Shown here one piece after another: positions 27,009-36,192 of a stretch of 64,000 bases of DNA (position 1 is the first letter of the stretch; each line of letters starts with the position of its first letter). The position numbers were made by a program, and so were the translations under genes. The stretch covers positions 1 through 64,000 of the forward strand of contig NZ_SUTM01000010.1 of NCBI RefSeq assembly GCF_015062935.1, written 5' to 3'. Origin of the DNA: Methanobrevibacter sp. Lineage in GTDB: Archaea > Methanobacteriota > Methanobacteria > Methanobacteriales > Methanobacteriaceae. The notes under the pieces were generated by a model. It did not search any database. It saw nothing but the letters and a program-made list of their open reading frames with translations, and was not told the origin of the DNA.

Positions 27009-27300
27009 TATATATTTAATTATATATTCAAATTAAATATTTTTTTAGTTGAACCTAATTTTTTTCATTAATTGATAATTTAAATTTTTTTTGCATACCT
27101 AAAAAAATATTACCCTTTTATATAATATCACTAATTAATATAAATAAATTCGACAAAAAATTTTTTTGAAGATTTAACAGATTTAGCCAATAAATCAATT
27201 AATCTGAACTTATAATCACCAAAAAATTAATTTAGATATTAAATGTAATGAAAAGCATTAAAATACATTATTACACCTTATCTAATAGCTATAAATTTAA
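27009..27300. promoter_or_regulatory. Gene-free stretch with two degenerate DtxR-like sites
   Basis: TTAGTTGAACCTAA (27045-27058) keeps the TTAG/CTAA ends of the box, and TTTTGCATACCTAA (about 27089-27102) matches the 22215 box at 12 of 14 positions. A TATA-like CTTTTATATAATA follows at about 27115. They may be the remains of a metal-controlled flavodoxin promoter. Nothing else is seen to 27300. Confidence 0.4.
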
Positions 27301-28041
27301 TCAGCTAAATTTTAAACCATCAACACCCTTAATAAGCTCCCTCATGTGCATATCCTTAACATCCTGGGAAAAATAACTGTTTTCTTCCAGATAAAATGCA
27401 GGAACTCCATTTTCATTCAACGGTATAGTTAAATAAGGACCGCTTGTTGTCTGGTACGGATTGTAATATGAAATATTCTGTGTACTTTGAGAAACATTTC
27501 TGCCATAATCCTCACCTGTTCCGCCGTCTACCGGGCTAAATACAAATGTATCATAGGGATAGGCACTTCCATGTCCATGTATATCAACAGCAAGTTCATA
27601 GCTTCCATTAACGATTTGAGGATATACATATTTCAAAGCAAGATCCTGACCTTCCTCTCTTCCAGGCTGGTCATCAGGAAGCAGCTGTCCATACTGACTG
27701 TAGTTCATACTAACATTTATCACATAAATGTCATAGCAGTAATTTAAGTTGGATTGTTTTGGAAGCTGATTTAAAAGTGTAGTGTGGGTATCATTTTCCA
27801 AAGGATGCACGCCAACCACATATGCTATCTTTTTACCATTAGGGTTTCCGACGTTCTTAATGACTTCAACAGTACCTAAAGAATCATTTCCAATTAGCTC
27901 ACGGGTAACCTGTGAGGTTGCTGTGGCATTTCCAGAACCGAATTGGTCATGAAATACTGCAAGCTGAGTGAAAAGAAAAACACTGCAGATAATTGCAATA
28001 ATCAATATTATTAAGAATAAACGATAATTTTTTCTAGACAT
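27301..28041 (-). CDS. Secreted or membrane-anchored M14/AstE-like hydrolase candidate
   Basis: The 246-residue product has an N-terminal hydrophobic segment (residues 7-30) and then a soluble domain. It carries H79-P-L-E82 (GVHPLE), R128 in a GREEGQ loop, H155 in DIHGHG, and E219/E220 near FYLEEN. Spacing and order match the two zinc ligands, substrate Arg, third ligand and catalytic Glu of M14-like enzymes. The next gene (28082) is about two thirds identical, and the 2727 protein is a distant relative. I infer an extracellular zinc hydrolase; peptide or acylated substrate is open. Confidence 0.6.
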   Translation of the reverse strand: MSRKNYRLFLIILIIAIICSVFLFTQLAVFHDQFGSGNATATSQVTRELIGNDSLGTVEVIKNVGNPNGKKIAYVVGVHPLENDTHTTLLNQLPKQSNLNYCYDIYVINVSMNYSQYGQLLPDDQPGREEGQDLALKYVYPQIVNGSYELAVDIHGHGSAYPYDTFVFSPVDGGTGEDYGRNVSQSTQNISYYNPYQTTSGPYLTIPLNENGVPAFYLEENSYFSQDVKDMHMRELIKGVDGLKFS

Positions 28042-28081
28042 TACTCAAATATTACTATTTTTTGATTAATAAGTTTTAGCC

Positions 28082-28816
28082 TTACAAATCAAGATTATCA
28101 ACAGCTTTAATTAGTTCCAACATGTGCAGGTCCTTTTCGTTCTGCGGCGCAAAGCTATATTCTTCAAAATAAAAAGCAGGAATGCCGTTTTCATTCAATG
28201 GAACTGTCAGGTATGGGCCGCTTGTTGTTGAATCAGGTGCGTAATATGAAATGTTGTGTGAATCTGAAGCAACTTCACGGGCATAATCAACCCTCAGACC
28301 CTCTTTTACAGGACTGAATACAAATGTCTTATATGGATATGCTCCGACATTTGAGTGCACATCAACAGCGAGCTGATAATCACCATCACGAATTTCAGGA
28401 TAGACATATTTCAGGGCAAGATTCTGTCCGTTCTGCCTTCCCTGACTGTTGTCTGATGAACCGTCACCATAATATCCTATATCTTCAGTCACATTGATTA
28501 TATAGATGTCATAGCAGTTGTTCAAATCCGTCATTGCCGGAAGTAACTTGAGCAGTGTCTTATGTGTAAGGTTTTCAAGAGGATGAACTCCCACAACATA
28601 TGCAATGCGTTTTCCGTTGGGATTACCGATATTTTTCATAACCTGAACTGTGCCCGGGTCCTGTGAAGTGTTGTTTGCAATGACTTCCAGTGTGACGTTG
28701 CCTGAATTATTTTTGTTTGAAGGTTCGTTGTTATTGCTGAAGCTGATGATGGCCATGCCTAAAGCCAATATAATTACTATAAGTATTAAAATTATGATAT
28801 AATCCCTTTTAATCAT
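28082..28816 (-). CDS. Second M14/AstE-like hydrolase candidate, tandem paralogue
   Basis: The 244-residue product mirrors its neighbour: N-terminal membrane segment (residues 7-27), H78-P-L-E81, R127, H154 (DVHSNVG) and E218/E219 (FYFEEY), plus a shared TSGPYLT.PLNENG block. The 40-base gap suggests cotranscription. The pair looks like a tandem duplication that has diverged mainly in the N-terminus and in the 115-125 loop. Confidence 0.6.
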   Translation of the reverse strand: MIKRDYIIILILIVIILALGMAIISFSNNNEPSNKNNSGNVTLEVIANNTSQDPGTVQVMKNIGNPNGKRIAYVVGVHPLENLTHKTLLKLLPAMTDLNNCYDIYIINVTEDIGYYGDGSSDNSQGRQNGQNLALKYVYPEIRDGDYQLAVDVHSNVGAYPYKTFVFSPVKEGLRVDYAREVASDSHNISYYAPDSTTSGPYLTVPLNENGIPAFYFEEYSFAPQNEKDLHMLELIKAVDNLDL

Positions 28817-28858
28817 TTAAATCCAAAAAAAAGTTTAAAACATAGGATTTAACCTATG

Positions 28859-30307
28859 CTACAAGTCATAGTGAATGTTGTGAAGCTTATAAAGACATAC
28901 TGAACTGCTTGAAGGGAACGCATAAATCATGTAGTCAAGCTCTTCAAGGGTTATTTTCTTGTTGATTATGAATGCAAACATGTTTGCAACGTTTTCCGCA
29001 TCTGCAGCATATATCTCTGCACCAACAATCTGAAGGTCCTTATCAACAATTACCTTTGCTTCAGCAGTTGTATCGTTTTTAAGCTCAAGTGAATATGAAT
29101 TACCGTATCTGATCTGGTGAACGTCATATTCATCGCTTTTCTCGGCAACATATGCAGGAACTCCCACTGTAGCTATTCTTGGTATTGTAAATGCTACTGC
29201 AGGAACAACAGGATATGTTATTTCATCCGCTTCACCCAGCAATTCTTTTGCAAGGTATTTTGAGTGATGTATTGCAACTGTCACCAGCTTTGGGATTCCT
29301 GTATCTGCAACATCTCCTGAAGCGTAGATATTAGGAACTTCCGTCTGGAGATGTCCGTTTACCTTGACTCCCTTGCTTGTGTATGTAAGGCCGACATTTT
29401 CAAGACCTATGTCTTCAACGTTTGCTGTTCTTCCCATGGCTGCAACGACATAGTCTCCTGTCAGGGTCAGTCCGCTGTCACATTTTACTGTAAACCCGTT
29501 TTCATATGCTCTGTTGTTGATTTTTGCTTCAGGGTCCCTTAAAAATTCATCTGAATTCTGTGCGCTTGTGACGTTCAGTACCTTTTCAGTCGGGTTTTCT
29601 ATTTCAACTTTGCTGATTACTTCATTTACTGTTTGGTTAAAATGGAAACGAATGTTTTTCTCTTTTAAAATCTCAATTACCTTTTCGACATAAGGCTGGT
29701 GGAAGTATTTGAGCGCCATATTGCCTCTAATGATTACATCTGCGCTGTGGCCTGCTTCAGCAAGTATTGATGCGAATTCCATACCTACAAATCCTGCACC
29801 TATGATTATGGCATGTTCAGGAAGCTCATCGATGTCGAGATAATCTGTACTGTCATGGAGATATTCCTTACCTTTAATATCAGGAATTACAGGTTTAAGG
29901 CCTGTGGCTATTACAATCTTGTCTGTTGTGAATTGCTTTTCGCCGACCTGTACGGTGTGTTCGTCTATGATTACTCCTTTTCCGTGGGCAACATCAAGGT
30001 CATATTCCTCGAATTTTCCGTCCAGAAATGGTGCCATGTTGGCTATTCTTTTACGCTTGAATTTCATCAGGCTCGGCCAGTCCACTTCAAAGTTTCCTGC
30101 CTTTCCGACGCCTTCGAAATTATCCGCAAGAGCCTTTATTTCATATGGTGCGTCGAGAAGTGCCTTTGAGTTGCATCCTCTGTTTGCACATGCTCCGCCA
30201 TATAGGCTCTCTTCGATTATCAGTATTTTAAGGCCGGCTTTTCTTAAAAATCGGCCACCCTGCCAAGCGGCATTTCCGCTTCCAATATAAATTACATCGT
30301 AATCCAT
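28859..30307 (-). CDS. FAD-dependent pyridine nucleotide-disulfide oxidoreductase
   Basis: The 482-residue product begins with an FAD-binding motif (IGSGNAAWQGG), has the redox-active disulfide GGACANRGCNS (Cys-x4-Cys), an NAD(P)-binding IIGAGFVGMEFAS near residue 170, and a second FAD contact YASGDVAD near 330. The C-terminal dimerisation domain lacks the usual HPT.EE end of mercuric or lipoamide enzymes and instead ends YAFPSSSSV. GAGGT precedes the ATG. It is a class I flavoprotein reductase, partner not identified; a dithiol or coenzyme disulfide of the methanogen is possible. Confidence 0.88.
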   Translation of the reverse strand: MDYDVIYIGSGNAAWQGGRFLRKAGLKILIIEESLYGGACANRGCNSKALLDAPYEIKALADNFEGVGKAGNFEVDWPSLMKFKRKRIANMAPFLDGKFEEYDLDVAHGKGVIIDEHTVQVGEKQFTTDKIVIATGLKPVIPDIKGKEYLHDSTDYLDIDELPEHAIIIGAGFVGMEFASILAEAGHSADVIIRGNMALKYFHQPYVEKVIEILKEKNIRFHFNQTVNEVISKVEIENPTEKVLNVTSAQNSDEFLRDPEAKINNRAYENGFTVKCDSGLTLTGDYVVAAMGRTANVEDIGLENVGLTYTSKGVKVNGHLQTEVPNIYASGDVADTGIPKLVTVAIHHSKYLAKELLGEADEITYPVVPAVAFTIPRIATVGVPAYVAEKSDEYDVHQIRYGNSYSLELKNDTTAEAKVIVDKDLQIVGAEIYAADAENVANMFAFIINKKITLEELDYMIYAFPSSSSVCLYKLHNIHYDL

Positions 30308-30510
30308 TTTTTTAACCTCACATTAAATATTAGTTGAAATAGTATAAATATCTAATTTTCAACATTAACATTCCACTTTTCCCTTTTAAAACTTCAATTG
30401 TTTAGGGATATGATATATATCCTGTTTTCAAATCACATTTGATATTGAATATCCTGTATGTTAATGTTAAAGACATTCGATAATTTTGAGGGTTTGTATA
30501 CAAATGCCCT

Positions 30511-30669
30511 CTAAAATTTATCGACAAATTTGGATATGCTGTTCCAGCTTACCCGTGACGGGTCCATACTTTTTCGGATATTGCTTGTGAAGTTATCCGC
30601 CTTTCTGTTGGAGAGTGGATTGTTTTTGATATAGTTCAGGTTTTTTGATGACCTTTTGAATTCGCTCAT
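30511..30669 (-). CDS. 52-residue basic protein downstream of the HTH-repeat protein
   Basis: The frame from ATG 30669 (MSEFKRSSKNLNYIKNNPLS) to the TAG at 30511-30513 has a GAGGT site five bases upstream and follows the 1,022-residue gene by 17 bases. It is rich in Lys, Arg, Asn and Ser, with no Cys. Codon use is like the neighbours. No family is recognised; a partner of the upstream protein is a fair guess. Confidence 0.55.
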   Translation of the reverse strand: MSEFKRSSKNLNYIKNNPLSNRKADNFTSNIRKSMDPSRVSWNSISKFVDKF

Positions 30670-30686
30670 GATTACCTCAAACATTC

Positions 30687-33600
30687 TCATTTTGACATTG
30701 ATATAGGCACTATTGAAATGCCCTGATTTGCCTTAAAGGCCTTTTTTAGAAAGCCAAATTCATCCATATCCTCATTTTTAAAGGTGTTGATCATTAAATC
30801 TGAGCCGCCAAGGATGTCTGCAATCTCATCTTGTGTAATTTCATCGGCAGTGATGGCTTTTGAAGGATTGATGTCTATCAAATCGAGTAGACCGTGTTTT
30901 TTCCATATCTGATATTCCTCTGAGCCGAGATCTTTTTTAAGCTTTTTGTTGATGAGATTTTTAGGCATTCCGTTTACCCTTGCATGGTTGAAAATGATTA
31001 CCCTTGGAATGATGACGCCTATTTCAAATATCAGTCCGAACTCCCTGTATTTATGCTCCCCTCTTCTGGCTTTAAAGTACCATTCATACATATCTGAAAC
31101 GTCAACGCCTATGCTTTTTGCAAGTTTTGTTCCTGTTGAGCGGAACCTGTCGATTTCATCGGCAACTATTTCAACCCTTTTAGCAAATACTGTATCCTCT
31201 ATGAATTCCTGATTGGATTTGAACTCATCAATGCTTAGCCTGGAGTTTTTAAGTGCAATCTTATGTGATTTTTTAGACAATACTGATTTGACATATTTGT
31301 CTATTTTAATTGCAAGAAAAGCATCATAAAACCATTTGAAGTTCATGTTTCCTGATTTGCCAAGCATATAGTAATAGTTCAATTCCATCTGGTTCATCCT
31401 TGAGTTTTTAAGGGATTTGTTGAATGTTTTTGTTTTTATATCCTCCAAAAAGACTGAAAGAAGTTTCGGCACAACCTCATGTTCATAGAGGTTTTTCAAT
31501 TTTTCAAAACCTACAAAACCGTTTTTGCCAAGAGTTAAAAACTCATCGATTGTTTTAAGGGGAATATCATATATTTCTGAAACTTCATTTTTTGATTTCA
31601 TGTCTAAAAATCCCTGAATGACAAGTTCCTTTTCCAGATTGTCTATTCGTTTTTTAAACTGCCAGTACAAATCATATTCAATGTGTCTAAGCCACCTGTC
31701 AATGATTGAATTTGAAAGCCCTACACTTTTGGCCGCATCAGGTCTGTTTTTTCCGTTCTTTCTCTCTTCAATATACTTTTCCATCAATAGCTTTGTTGTA
31801 TTGAGATAGAATTCAGTGGAATTGCTTGTGGCTATGAAACTGTCCTGGTCTTTGATATACCATTCGTTGAACTGCCTTTGGGATATTTCGCTCAGCCTGA
31901 TCGCATTGTAGAAATCATGATTTTTTAATAATTTGACAAAAAGCCTTTTCCTGTTTTCCGCATATTCCCTGTCAAATCTCACGTGGAAGTCAGTTTTCTG
32001 GAATTTGCTTCTGTTGTATATTTCAAGAAATTCCTTTACTGTCAGCTCAGCGGAACTGATTGCATCAGTTTTGCTTTTATCATCCCTCAGGGCATTTATG
32101 ATTTTTCCACGTTTAATCAGGTTTTTGGTAATCTCTTCGTTTTTATTTTCAAAATCTACAAACAGGTCCAGATCATCACGATTCAGCCATGATTTCACCA
32201 TGCTTTTTGGAATGCTTAGGTATTTGAGAATGTCTTTTTTGCTTATGCCCTGCCTTCTGCATTCCAGATATCTCTCCATGAGTATTTCAGTTGTCTTGAT
32301 ATAAAAGTCGTCATGACCTACTTCTCCCAGATAATACCATGAAAAAAAATCATCACGGGTAATTTTACTGATTTTTATGGCCTTATTTAAGTTTTCATTT
32401 TTAAGATGCTTGATGAAGACCTTCTGTCGTTTCAATGTATAGTGCTTGTCGAAATCCTTATGGAATTCATCGCCGGCATTTTTGGATGCCATATAAAGTC
32501 TGTTGAATTCGTTTTCACTTATTCCTACGTTTTTGAATACTTCCCGCAATGTCTTGTTCTTTTTGATTTCATTGATTATGATGAATTTCTTGATTTCACT
32601 TGTCTTTTTTAAAAACTCCTCGCTCATGAAATTGCTGCGCCAGAATTCAAGAACGTCTGGTGAAATGTTCAGCTCGGATGTGATTTTTGCATCGTCAAAG
32701 TTCCTCTTTTTGAGGCTGAAGTATTGCTTTATTAAAAGCTCATTGTATAATATGAATGCATCGTTGAGCTCCCCATGAATGAATGATTCCTTTCTGTTTT
32801 TAAACCAATCCCTGATATTCAAGTCATCCATTGATGAGTTGAGCATGCTTTTTTTGATGTCCTCAATTTTTAGGAGATTTTCTTCAAAGCTTTTTTCAAG
32901 CTTCAGGTTGACAAGGCGGTAGAATTCCATGTAGTTTTTCTGTTTTATTCCACCTTTCCAGTATTCAAGGGTATTTTTTATTTCCTTGGGTGTGATTTCA
33001 TTGCTGTAGAATTTTGTCAAAAGCAGTGCCATTTCTATATACTGGTCGGCTTCATCAAACATTGCATTGAACCTGTCGTCGTTTATATGGTAACTATTTC
33101 CTTTTTTCTGGATTACGTTTTCCTTTGAAAGGTCTATCAGCAGTGCCATCGTTTCGCTTTCACTGAATCCGTATTTGATCAAATCGTTTTTTGTGAAATC
33201 TGAATCTTTGAAAGTGTTTTTTATGCTTAAAAGAATGTTTACATTGTTTATTTTCTGATTGCAGTCATCACACATATTTGAATTTGAGTGTGAGTTTTCA
33301 CATCCGCATATTATGCAGTTTTCAAAGGAAATATCTTCTTTTGAAGGTTTGACATAATCAGGTACGGGAATCTGCTTGTCTGCAAAATCGCTGAAATACT
33401 TTTTGGAGATGTAGTACAGTCTTTGATGCAGGTCATAGGCCAATCTTTCCTCATCTTCAATGTTTTGCTTGCTGTGGATTTTGTTTCTGAGGTTGTATGC
33501 ATCCTGGAGCTTGTTTTTAAATATGTATGATATTGCTCCCTGCCTGTAGAGATTATCTATCTTTTTGTAAAATGAAATCAGATTTTCTGTGATTTTCTTT

Positions 33601-33755
33601 CCAGACCGTCTGTAAATGTCTCCCACCAAGGTTTCAAGAAAAAGTGTTGCATCTGCAGTAACTGCCCTCGGGGAGTTTAAAACATCACTCTCAAGTTTCA
33701 CCCCTATCTCGAAAAGGTCATTGTTGAAGTCCTTTAAAAAATCAAAGTTGGTCAT
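30687..33755 (-). CDS. Large protein of repeated helix-turn-helix-like units, DUF4145-like N-terminus
   Basis: The 1,022-residue product has three parts. Residues 1-125 resemble the DUF4145 helical domain (SPRAVTADATLFLETLV). Residues about 147-165 form a four-Cys zinc knuckle (CIICG and CDDC). From about 180 to 940 there are roughly ten units of about 50-60 residues, each with an A..S..I....W/Y pattern (for example AIRLSEISQRQFNEWY, AIKISKITRDDFFSWYY, KYLSIPKSMVKSWL). Two blocks of about 170 residues, around 425-590 and 595-760, align with one another. I infer tandem DNA-binding HTH units. GAGGTGA precedes the ATG. Function unknown. Confidence 0.65.
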   Translation of the reverse strand: MTNFDFLKDFNNDLFEIGVKLESDVLNSPRAVTADATLFLETLVGDIYRRSGKKITENLISFYKKIDNLYRQGAISYIFKNKLQDAYNLRNKIHSKQNIEDEERLAYDLHQRLYYISKKYFSDFADKQIPVPDYVKPSKEDISFENCIICGCENSHSNSNMCDDCNQKINNVNILLSIKNTFKDSDFTKNDLIKYGFSESETMALLIDLSKENVIQKKGNSYHINDDRFNAMFDEADQYIEMALLLTKFYSNEITPKEIKNTLEYWKGGIKQKNYMEFYRLVNLKLEKSFEENLLKIEDIKKSMLNSSMDDLNIRDWFKNRKESFIHGELNDAFILYNELLIKQYFSLKKRNFDDAKITSELNISPDVLEFWRSNFMSEEFLKKTSEIKKFIIINEIKKNKTLREVFKNVGISENEFNRLYMASKNAGDEFHKDFDKHYTLKRQKVFIKHLKNENLNKAIKISKITRDDFFSWYYLGEVGHDDFYIKTTEILMERYLECRRQGISKKDILKYLSIPKSMVKSWLNRDDLDLFVDFENKNEEITKNLIKRGKIINALRDDKSKTDAISSAELTVKEFLEIYNRSKFQKTDFHVRFDREYAENRKRLFVKLLKNHDFYNAIRLSEISQRQFNEWYIKDQDSFIATSNSTEFYLNTTKLLMEKYIEERKNGKNRPDAAKSVGLSNSIIDRWLRHIEYDLYWQFKKRIDNLEKELVIQGFLDMKSKNEVSEIYDIPLKTIDEFLTLGKNGFVGFEKLKNLYEHEVVPKLLSVFLEDIKTKTFNKSLKNSRMNQMELNYYYMLGKSGNMNFKWFYDAFLAIKIDKYVKSVLSKKSHKIALKNSRLSIDEFKSNQEFIEDTVFAKRVEIVADEIDRFRSTGTKLAKSIGVDVSDMYEWYFKARRGEHKYREFGLIFEIGVIIPRVIIFNHARVNGMPKNLINKKLKKDLGSEEYQIWKKHGLLDLIDINPSKAITADEITQDEIADILGGSDLMINTFKNEDMDEFGFLKKAFKANQGISIVPISMSK

Positions 33756-33985
33756 GTTAAATTCACCTCATTTTCTTTATTTTTTAAAAATTCCTTAATT
33801 TTTATATTAATAGCTTTTATTAAAAAGAGTATTTAAGTTCTTTGAATTTTTAAAGGCATTATTGTTGTTTATTTGAAAAATAATGAGGTTAAAACAATGT
33901 TAATGTTAAAATGAGAAAAAAATTGATATTAAAATAAAAAAAAAGTGTTGAAAATTTAAAAAAAAAATAAAAAATGAGAGGTTTT

Positions 33986-34294
33986 CTATAATTTGAAAAT
34001 ATCCTTTGCCCAGCTGATTTTATGCCTTGCATCCTTGATTTGGACTTCATATGTTTCTGTGTATGTAAAGTTTTCTTCAAGGTTTTCAGCCTTATTGTCA
34101 ACATCAAGGGAATTTTCTTTAACTTTAGAAGCTACTGAAGTGTTCTTTTCAAAATTTTCAATTTCAGAAGACACCATTGTTCTTGCTTCATAGAAATTGT
34201 CAATCAGCTGACCCAAATCAACTTGATGATTTTTTTCCAATTCATTTAATTTTTCAATTTGTTCGTCGGTTAATTCAATTTCAATTTTAGCCAT
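33986..34294 (-). CDS. Small protein with ribbon-helix-helix-like N-terminus
   Basis: The 102-residue product begins MAKIEIELTDEQIEKLNELE, a short strand and helix as in CopG-type DNA-binding proteins, followed by an acidic, helical C-terminal part (residues 40-85). GGTGGG precedes the ATG at 34294; a TTG four codons upstream is an alternative. No toxin-like neighbour is adjacent. DNA binding is only suggested. Confidence 0.55.
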   Translation of the reverse strand: MAKIEIELTDEQIEKLNELEKNHQVDLGQLIDNFYEARTMVSSEIENFEKNTSVASKVKENSLDVDNKAENLEENFTYTETYEVQIKDARHKISWAKDIFKL

Positions 34295-34514
34295 ATGTCC
34301 CACCAACTATTAACTAATATTATATATTTCAATAATCATTTAAATTATTTTCTAGTTTTTGAAAATTTTTTTTGAAATCTTCTATCAATAGTGACTGAAA
34401 AAAATAAAAATTGAAAAATAAATGCAAAATATAAACATTTTTTAATAAAAATATGAAAAAATAAAATTTTTTTCAATTATAAAGAAAAAAATATATTATT
34501 GTTTAAAAATCATT

Positions 34515-34985
34515 TCATTTTTCGACAACAGTCTTGCCTGTCATATGTTCAACTGTGATTTCAAAAACTTCAGTTTTGTCCAGAAGTCTGTTGATTTCAT
34601 CGACAGTTTCCTCATGGGTCGGGAAAAACTTATCGCCCAAATAAGTTAGCTTGTCAATCTTTTCATCCCTGTCAGTCAGGGTTCTGATTTTTCCAAAGAC
34701 TATTACACTTTTGAATGTGTACCACCACTCACCGTCTTTCCTGACGCCGTTGTCCATTACACAGTAGGAACATTTTGAATATTTTTTAACAGCATCATTC
34801 TTGTGGCCCTTTTGAGCCCCGTGGAAATAGATTTTACCGTCAACATATACATGGCTCATCGGAATGACATAAGGATAGTCCTCGTCACCCAGAAGAGCTA
34901 AAAATCCCCGAGGTTCATTGGTGAGCATTTCAATGCATTCCTCTTCCGGAAGCTCCTGTTTTGATCTTCTCATTTTTCTAAACAT
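34515..34985 (-). CDS. Pyridoxamine 5'-phosphate oxidase-like flavoprotein (NimA group)
   Basis: The 156-residue product matches the NimA/PNPOx-like fold: RSKQELP, GFLALLGDEDYPYVIPM, YFHGAQKGHKNDA, and FKSVIVFGK. Such proteins bind flavin (FMN or F420) and reduce nitro compounds or other substrates. It follows the YgjV gene with two bases between, so the two are cotranscribed. Confidence 0.85.
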   Translation of the reverse strand: MFRKMRRSKQELPEEECIEMLTNEPRGFLALLGDEDYPYVIPMSHVYVDGKIYFHGAQKGHKNDAVKKYSKCSYCVMDNGVRKDGEWWYTFKSVIVFGKIRTLTDRDEKIDKLTYLGDKFFPTHEETVDEINRLLDKTEVFEITVEHMTGKTVVEK

Positions 34986-34987
34986 AA

Positions 34988-35527
34988 TTAACCACCACTT
35001 ATTTTAACATTTTTTGACCTTTCATCCATTACCAGCTTAATGAAAGAAACAGCACCTATTATAGCTGTTACGCTTTCTATACCGAATGATGCGAAATCCC
35101 AGATTATCAAGAAGTACACTATATAAAACATTTCATTTACGATGAAACTCAGCTTGATCCATTTGATATTTTTCAGGGCGTAGTTGCATATGGTAATCTG
35201 TATAATGGCGAGAATCGGCAGTAGGCCTACAAATCCCATGGTGTTTACCGCAAGACCCAAAACTACTGAAGCAATAATGAAAAATATGGTCCATCTTAAT
35301 GTCAGCCTGTCATAATACACCATCAGGTTTCTGCTTGCAGCCAGCGCCAGGGTAGTTACCCCTGTCCATGACATGAAAAAAACAGATGAAATCATCAAAA
35401 CAAAGGCATTTAGAAACTGATGCTTATATGCACTTTTTTCATCGTTGACTACCATACTTAAAATCAGAAATATGCCTGCAACAAGAGAAATTGCATTACC
35501 TATTACAATATTTAAAGCCAGACTCAT
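34988..35527 (-). CDS. YgjV-family inner membrane protein
   Basis: The 179-residue product has six or so hydrophobic segments and the YgjV signature: LQHQFLNA-like stretch (YKHQFLNAFV), AASRNLMVYY, GLLPILAIIQI and FIVNEMFYIVY. Its role is unknown in any organism. The start at 35525-35527 has no ribosome site, so a leaderless transcript is likely. It leads the pair with the NimA-like gene. Confidence 0.8.
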   Translation of the reverse strand: MSLALNIVIGNAISLVAGIFLILSMVVNDEKSAYKHQFLNAFVLMISSVFFMSWTGVTTLALAASRNLMVYYDRLTLRWTIFFIIASVVLGLAVNTMGFVGLLPILAIIQITICNYALKNIKWIKLSFIVNEMFYIVYFLIIWDFASFGIESVTAIIGAVSFIKLVMDERSKNVKISGG

Positions 35528-35601
35528 CAATCAAATATTTTATTTTAATAACTTATAAATTTTTCAAAATATTTAATAAGTTTAATTTAAAGACTAAAAC
35601 C

Positions 35602-36168
35602 ATGGATATTACAGCCGAAGAAATGAAAAAATCAATTGAAAAAATTTATGAAAGGCTTGACGGTGTCACACCGGTTGATTTTGATTGCGGAAAGCTATGC
35701 GGTGAAGTTTGCTGCGTATATGATGCGGAAGACTACAGAAATGAGGAGCTTGCACTTTACCTGCTTCCTGGCGAGGAGCTAATGTATGAGGATTCTCCTG
35801 ATTTTGAGCTTTATTATATTGACTCATCAGAAATAAAATATCCTCATTCATGGAAAGGTCAGATTTATCTTGTAAAATGCACAAATCCTCCAAAATGCGA
35901 CAGGTCAATAAGGCCTATACAATGCAGAACATTTCCCCTGATTCCTCATCTGGACAAAAAGGGAAAGTTCCATTTGATTTTTGACGAATCCGAATTTCCA
36001 TACAAATGCCCTATCGTTCATGACCATATCAGATTGAATGACGATTTTGTTAAGGTCACATATGAAATATGGATGATGCTTATGGCTAATCCTCTTGTTT
36101 ATGACCTTGTAGATATGGACTCAAGAATGAGGGACAACAGAAAAACAGATTATGAGATAGTTATTTAA
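35602..36168 (+). CDS. YkgJ-type cysteine-cluster protein
   Basis: The 188-residue product has seven Cys: FDCGKLCGEVCCVYD near the N-terminus, then KCTNPPKCD, QCRTFPLIP and KCPIVH. This is the layout of the CxxCxxCC zinc/iron chelating cluster (YkgJ) family. The upstream 111 bases of the long frame overlap the YgjV promoter and are not coding. No ribosome site precedes ATG. It is divergent from the YgjV gene; function unknown. Confidence 0.7.
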   Translation: MDITAEEMKKSIEKIYERLDGVTPVDFDCGKLCGEVCCVYDAEDYRNEELALYLLPGEELMYEDSPDFELYYIDSSEIKYPHSWKGQIYLVKCTNPPKCDRSIRPIQCRTFPLIPHLDKKGKFHLIFDESEFPYKCPIVHDHIRLNDDFVKVTYEIWMMLMANPLVYDLVDMDSRMRDNRKTDYEIVI

Positions 36169-36192
36169 CTATCTTGCACACATACTATTACC

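Noticed and set aside
27246-27370. Short plus-strand reading frame starting ATGAAAAGCATT
   Set aside because: It overlaps the hydrolase gene in reverse, has no ribosome site and no clear codon bias.
28859-30307. Mercuric reductase
   Set aside because: No HMA domain, no vicinal C-terminal Cys pair and no mer genes nearby.
33889-34107. Minus-strand frame overlapping the RHH-like gene
   Set aside because: It is a low-complexity Phe/Leu-rich shadow of the 33986-34294 gene.
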